Shown here one piece after another: positions 60,857 to 64,000 of a stretch of DNA of 64,000 nucleotides. This DNA is from Lunularia cruciata (lineage: Eukaryota > Streptophyta > Marchantiopsida > Lunulariales > Lunulariaceae). The position numbers and the translations under genes were made by a program. Below the pieces are notes generated by a model, which saw only the letters and a list, made by a program, of their open reading frames with translations, had not been told where the DNA came from and ran no database searches. The stretch lies in NCBI GenBank assembly GCA_948567375.1, contig OX419755.1:37577001-37641000 (forward strand), given 5' to 3'. Position 1 is the first letter of the stretch, and every line of letters begins with the position of its first letter.

Positions 60857-62824
60857 CTATTCCGCTAGTGAGATGGCCACGGCAACGCCCATTCCCACGA
60901 TTAAGGCGCTTAATTGCGATAAGGTAGTCCTGAGAGAACATCCCTGAGAGTGCATATCGGGCATAACTGATCCAACAGCAATATATATAAAACCTCCTGC
61001 AGTGAAGCCCTGGAACACAAAATCCGAACAGTTGGTTTCAACAATAAAATAAATGCGACAAAACGGGATGTATAACCCGTAACGATGCCAAGATGCACTT
61101 GTAACAATACCAATACCTCAATGATAGAAGAATTTCCGGCGCTTCCTCCCAGCAGGAGAGCCTGCATATACATCAAGTGGTGAACAACAAGAGTGTCAAA
61201 AGTTTTCAATCGACTTAAAGAGAGCTGGATGGGACTATGTTCAGATTGGAGCATGAATAAAGAAGCAAACTGTCGTAAATATAACGTGCAAAACCAAAGT
61301 GCAGAATTGAAATCTGAAAACTCGAATGGACAGATGAACCAAGTTTGACCAAGGTTCATGGGTCAGGCACAAAACAGAAAACTACTCTGAGTATTGATGG
61401 TGACACTTGTACCCTGATTCGGCTGATAGCACAGGTGAAGCTAAATACTTCTACGATAAGAATTCAAATCTGGAGAAACGCAAAATTGGTGGCGGGATTC
61501 CTCGATCTCTGGTTGAAGTTAAAGCAGGCAGCAACTTCTGAAAATAAAACATCAATGGAGTGCCTACGGATGAAGTTTAAAGCAATCTAACGAGTTTGAA
61601 TCCCTGTGGTTGAAAGCTCTTCTAATTTAGCGTTTTGGAATAAACAAGTATACATGAGAAGAGCAGAGAACTGAAAAGTGAGGTGTTTCATGTTAACCAT
61701 TTGAAGACGGAACCAGAAACCATTGTAGATCATTGGTATGAACTAGGCAGTGACCTAAGGCGAGGCTACTCAAGTGAAAAGAAACTCGGGAGAGAGATGA
61801 ACGTACCAAAGCAGTACCGGCAAGGGCCACCAAAGCAGAAAGGAAGTTGAATGCTAGCGCACTGAAAACTCCAAATCCCGATCTCACAAGGATACCAAAG
61901 TCACCTACCTACAACACAGTCACATAAAAAACACCAATTAGCTTTCATAGAAGCCTCACCTCTGAAGTTATACTAGTATTAAAGGACGTCACTTGCTGAT
62001 GAAATGTTAGGCTGTTCGCAGGGGTATCTAAGCTCACAATCTGAGGGAAAGTCACGATCAAGTGAGCAGCGCAACACGTACAGAGGAGTCAGGGATGGGC
62101 AGCCAGGTAGCTATAGCCAAAGGCTATACACATCTCCAACGTTTTGGAAAGTTTTTACAGGGTGCAGGCTATGGAAATAGAGTATATGCATCCAGGTCAA
62201 AATGTGAGGTCAAAAGAGAACAGTCGCTTCACTTCACAGAACTTCACTTTTTTGAGCGAATTCGTAGCTTTATGTCTCAAATTGATTGCAGCCTGTCCCT
62301 CTCTTCATAAATTGCACATTTTATACTTCAGTAGTTGAAAGAGTCATATCCTACTTCATTCTTCACATCCATCAGATGAAGATCAAAGCCAACGTTATTT
62401 GTTTGTGCCTCAGCTTCAACGCTCCTTGGTGCTGCGCTTAAATTAGATGCTCATCTATAGTGCATTACTCGTATCCTCTTCAAATGCAAGCTTGTCACTA
62501 CCATCTACGCAATAGTCCAGTAGCAGGTGTATGTCCAAGTTGATTATGTACGATATCGTAGTTCCCGGCTTGCAAGAGAACGATTAAACTCGTAATCTGT
62601 TCTGTATTTAGCTTCTTCAGATTTAATTTTGATAACGAAGATTCTTAGTATTTAGCATCTAGTAAGACCTCAATGGACGTTGGAGAACAGAAATCATAAA
62701 AAGATGAGGCATATACCTCTTGTGGTAGTTCATGAGCGAGAAGAAAAAGAGTGCGTGACCAACCACCGACTGTCCCGTACAATAGGAACGCTGATCCTAA
62801 CGCCATTCCGTCAGTAAAATTGTG
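60857..62824 (-). CDS. IAR1: IAR1/KE4-type ZIP metal transporter, C-terminal exons (partial)
   Basis: Four minus-strand exons, all in phase 0 with GT-AG borders: 62,824-62,717, 61,908-61,807, 61,161-61,117 and 61,009-60,857 (TAG stop). Together they give 135 residues. Exon 1 here begins HNFTDGMALGSAFLLYG, a ZIP transmembrane helix with the H-N-x-x-D metal ligands, and ends LAHELPQE, the second metal-site helix. Exon 2 is VGDFGILVRSGFGVFSALAF onward, then ALVALAGTAL. Exon 3 is ALLLGGSAGNSSIIE. Exon 4 starts GFTAGGFIYIAVGSVMPD and ends ISLAE. This is the LIV-1/KE4 subfamily; HELPQE instead of HEIPHE suggests Arabidopsis IAR1-like. Such proteins move Zn2+ out of ER/Golgi lumen; IAR1 affects auxin-conjugate sensitivity. 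The N-terminal exons lie beyond 64,000 or were not recognised. Confidence 0.93.
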
Positions 62825-64000
62825 CTGAACAGACGCCACACTTAGTTAGCCTTCACCGACACCCAAAAACAAAAAGAATTGCTCAGACATGTGCTCATAT
62901 ATTTGAGCAATGGGAGCAGAACCCGTTGTAAGCGACCAAATTCCATACCCACGTCTGACTGGACTAACTCTGACATATGATGAATAACCCAGACATGGGC
63001 TCATATATTGCGTAACGAAATACAGAACCCGTTGTAAACAACCTGGTTCCATACCCACGTCTGACATATGATGGTAACCCCATTAAAGATCGTCCTGACC
63101 ATCAATTACATAGACAGGTAAAAATGCGTAAGTCTGCATACAGTGGTTACCACGATGTTTGTGATGCATAGATACCTGCAGTACATTCTGAGTCCGAGCA
63201 AGTGAAACCTTGAGAGAAAAGCATGACGTGGTGACAGCATGAAGATGTTAGTACATAGGACATAACCTGCCCGAGTCTCATATATTATAAAACGCCCCCC
63301 GAGCGAGTGTATGAGGAATGGGATTAAACCCTGCATGCTTAATGTCAGCAAAACATATGTAATTCATATATTCAGACATGAGAGGAGAAGCCGTTCGAAG
63401 AATGGAGGATCCAGAACTCATTACGTGCAATGGTGTGAGTATGAAATGTAAACATGATATGTGAAAATCGAGATGAGAAATGGAACCCAAAAGAAGGTAA
63501 AGAATCTAACAGATTAAATGCAAGGGTAAGCACAAACGAAATATCACTATATCCTGATCAACAGCAGTAGAGAACAGATATGCATCATAGTAATCGATCA
63601 GTGCTAAGTAAAGCATGTGGCGAAATAGACAAGCTGTAGTTGACGACCCACGAGTCCAAACTAAACCAATCAAGAGAACTGAAATTGGGAGACTGGACAG
63701 AAAACCTGTATAGGAACCACGAAGCAAAACAACAAATGTGAGTTGGAGCAAAGGGGAAGAGAGTGGATGGTCTCTAGGCTGAGAAGGGGCGAGGTGTCAA
63801 AGGACTGGATAAAGTATATCACAGCAAGTGCTATGGATGCTTGAGTCCTGAGACACTAGACAAAACCGAGGGACGCAGAAGGCAGCCAAGTAAACCTCCA
63901 CTAAAACACAAGCGATTTCATCAGTGCCGAAGTATCTGAGCAAGTGTCAGTACCCCTGGTACTGACTGTCTGCTCAAAAACTCATGAGTGCCAAGGCAAA
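62825..64000 (-). other. probable large intron of the ZIP gene
   Basis: The exon at 62,824 starts after a TTCAG acceptor, so sequence to its right should be intron. I looked for the preceding ZIP helix (usually G-Y-L-N-L-x-x-D-G-like) and did not find it, so the intron probably runs past the window end. Confidence 0.5.
62884..63070. repeat. direct repeat, ~75-bp units 106 bp apart
   Basis: CAGACATG(T/G)GCTCATATAT, CAGAACCCGTTGTAA and CCATACCCACGTCTGAC recur at 62,884-62,959 and 62,990-63,064 inside the presumed intron. A third, weaker GTCTCATATATTA copy lies near 63,275. Confidence 0.7.

Noticed and set aside
1-64000. CRISPR arrays, bacterial operons, rRNA genes
   Set aside because: No regularly spaced repeats of CRISPR type, no ribosomal RNA motifs, and spliced genes plus plant retroelements show this is eukaryotic nuclear DNA.

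Overview
The window looks like nuclear DNA from a land plant. It carries an SBP-box transcription factor (a family confined to green plants), an IAR1/KE4-type ZIP transporter, and plant-type Ty3/gypsy retrotransposons with a tRNA-iMet primer site and a chromodomain. The compact SBP gene, the long CT/CTG-rich leader and the retroelement protein style suggest a non-flowering plant, possibly a bryophyte such as a liverwort. That placement is inference and no species is claimed.

Layout. Bases 1-5,900 are AT-rich, decayed repeat DNA with a degraded charged, coiled-coil coding remnant (minus), a perfect 21-bp-arm hairpin and a 5'-truncated non-LTR retrotransposon (LINE) fragment. Bases 5,900-18,600 are more GC-rich and hold the best gene: a three-exon, minus-strand SBP-box/SPL gene (8,226-11,864, about 655 aa). 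It has a long microsatellite-rich upstream region with a G-box pair and a cluster of GTAC cores. Bases 18,600-37,170 are an AT-rich transposon island containing: a LINE fragment with a 15-bp target duplication (19,104-19,445); a decayed Ty3-like element (21,013-28,565) with gag, protease, integrase and a terminal PHD finger, no reverse transcriptase, an odd terminal-repeat arrangement and a nested solo LTR; and a longer LINE (about 29,990-37,165) interrupted by a complete-ended Ty3/gypsy chromovirus (30,387-34,351) whose LTRs carry heat-shock-element arrays. Bases 37,170-60,400 show no gene I can support, only simple repeats, small palindromes and one 93-bp LINE end. At 60,857-62,824 are four 3'-terminal minus-strand exons of an IAR1-like ZIP transporter whose 5' part lies beyond the window.

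Together: the two host genes look unrelated. The most distinctive content is the mobile DNA. One LINE family with five copies in view shows N-terminal C2H2-like and C-terminal CCHC-like features reminiscent of R2-type elements, and very short copies with clear target-site duplications. One Ty3 family appears to carry a histone-reader-like PHD finger where chromoviruses carry a chromodomain. Another carries heat-shock-type promoter motifs. All retroelement coding regions here are broken by stops or frameshifts, so these copies are relics, and any activity would belong to intact relatives.
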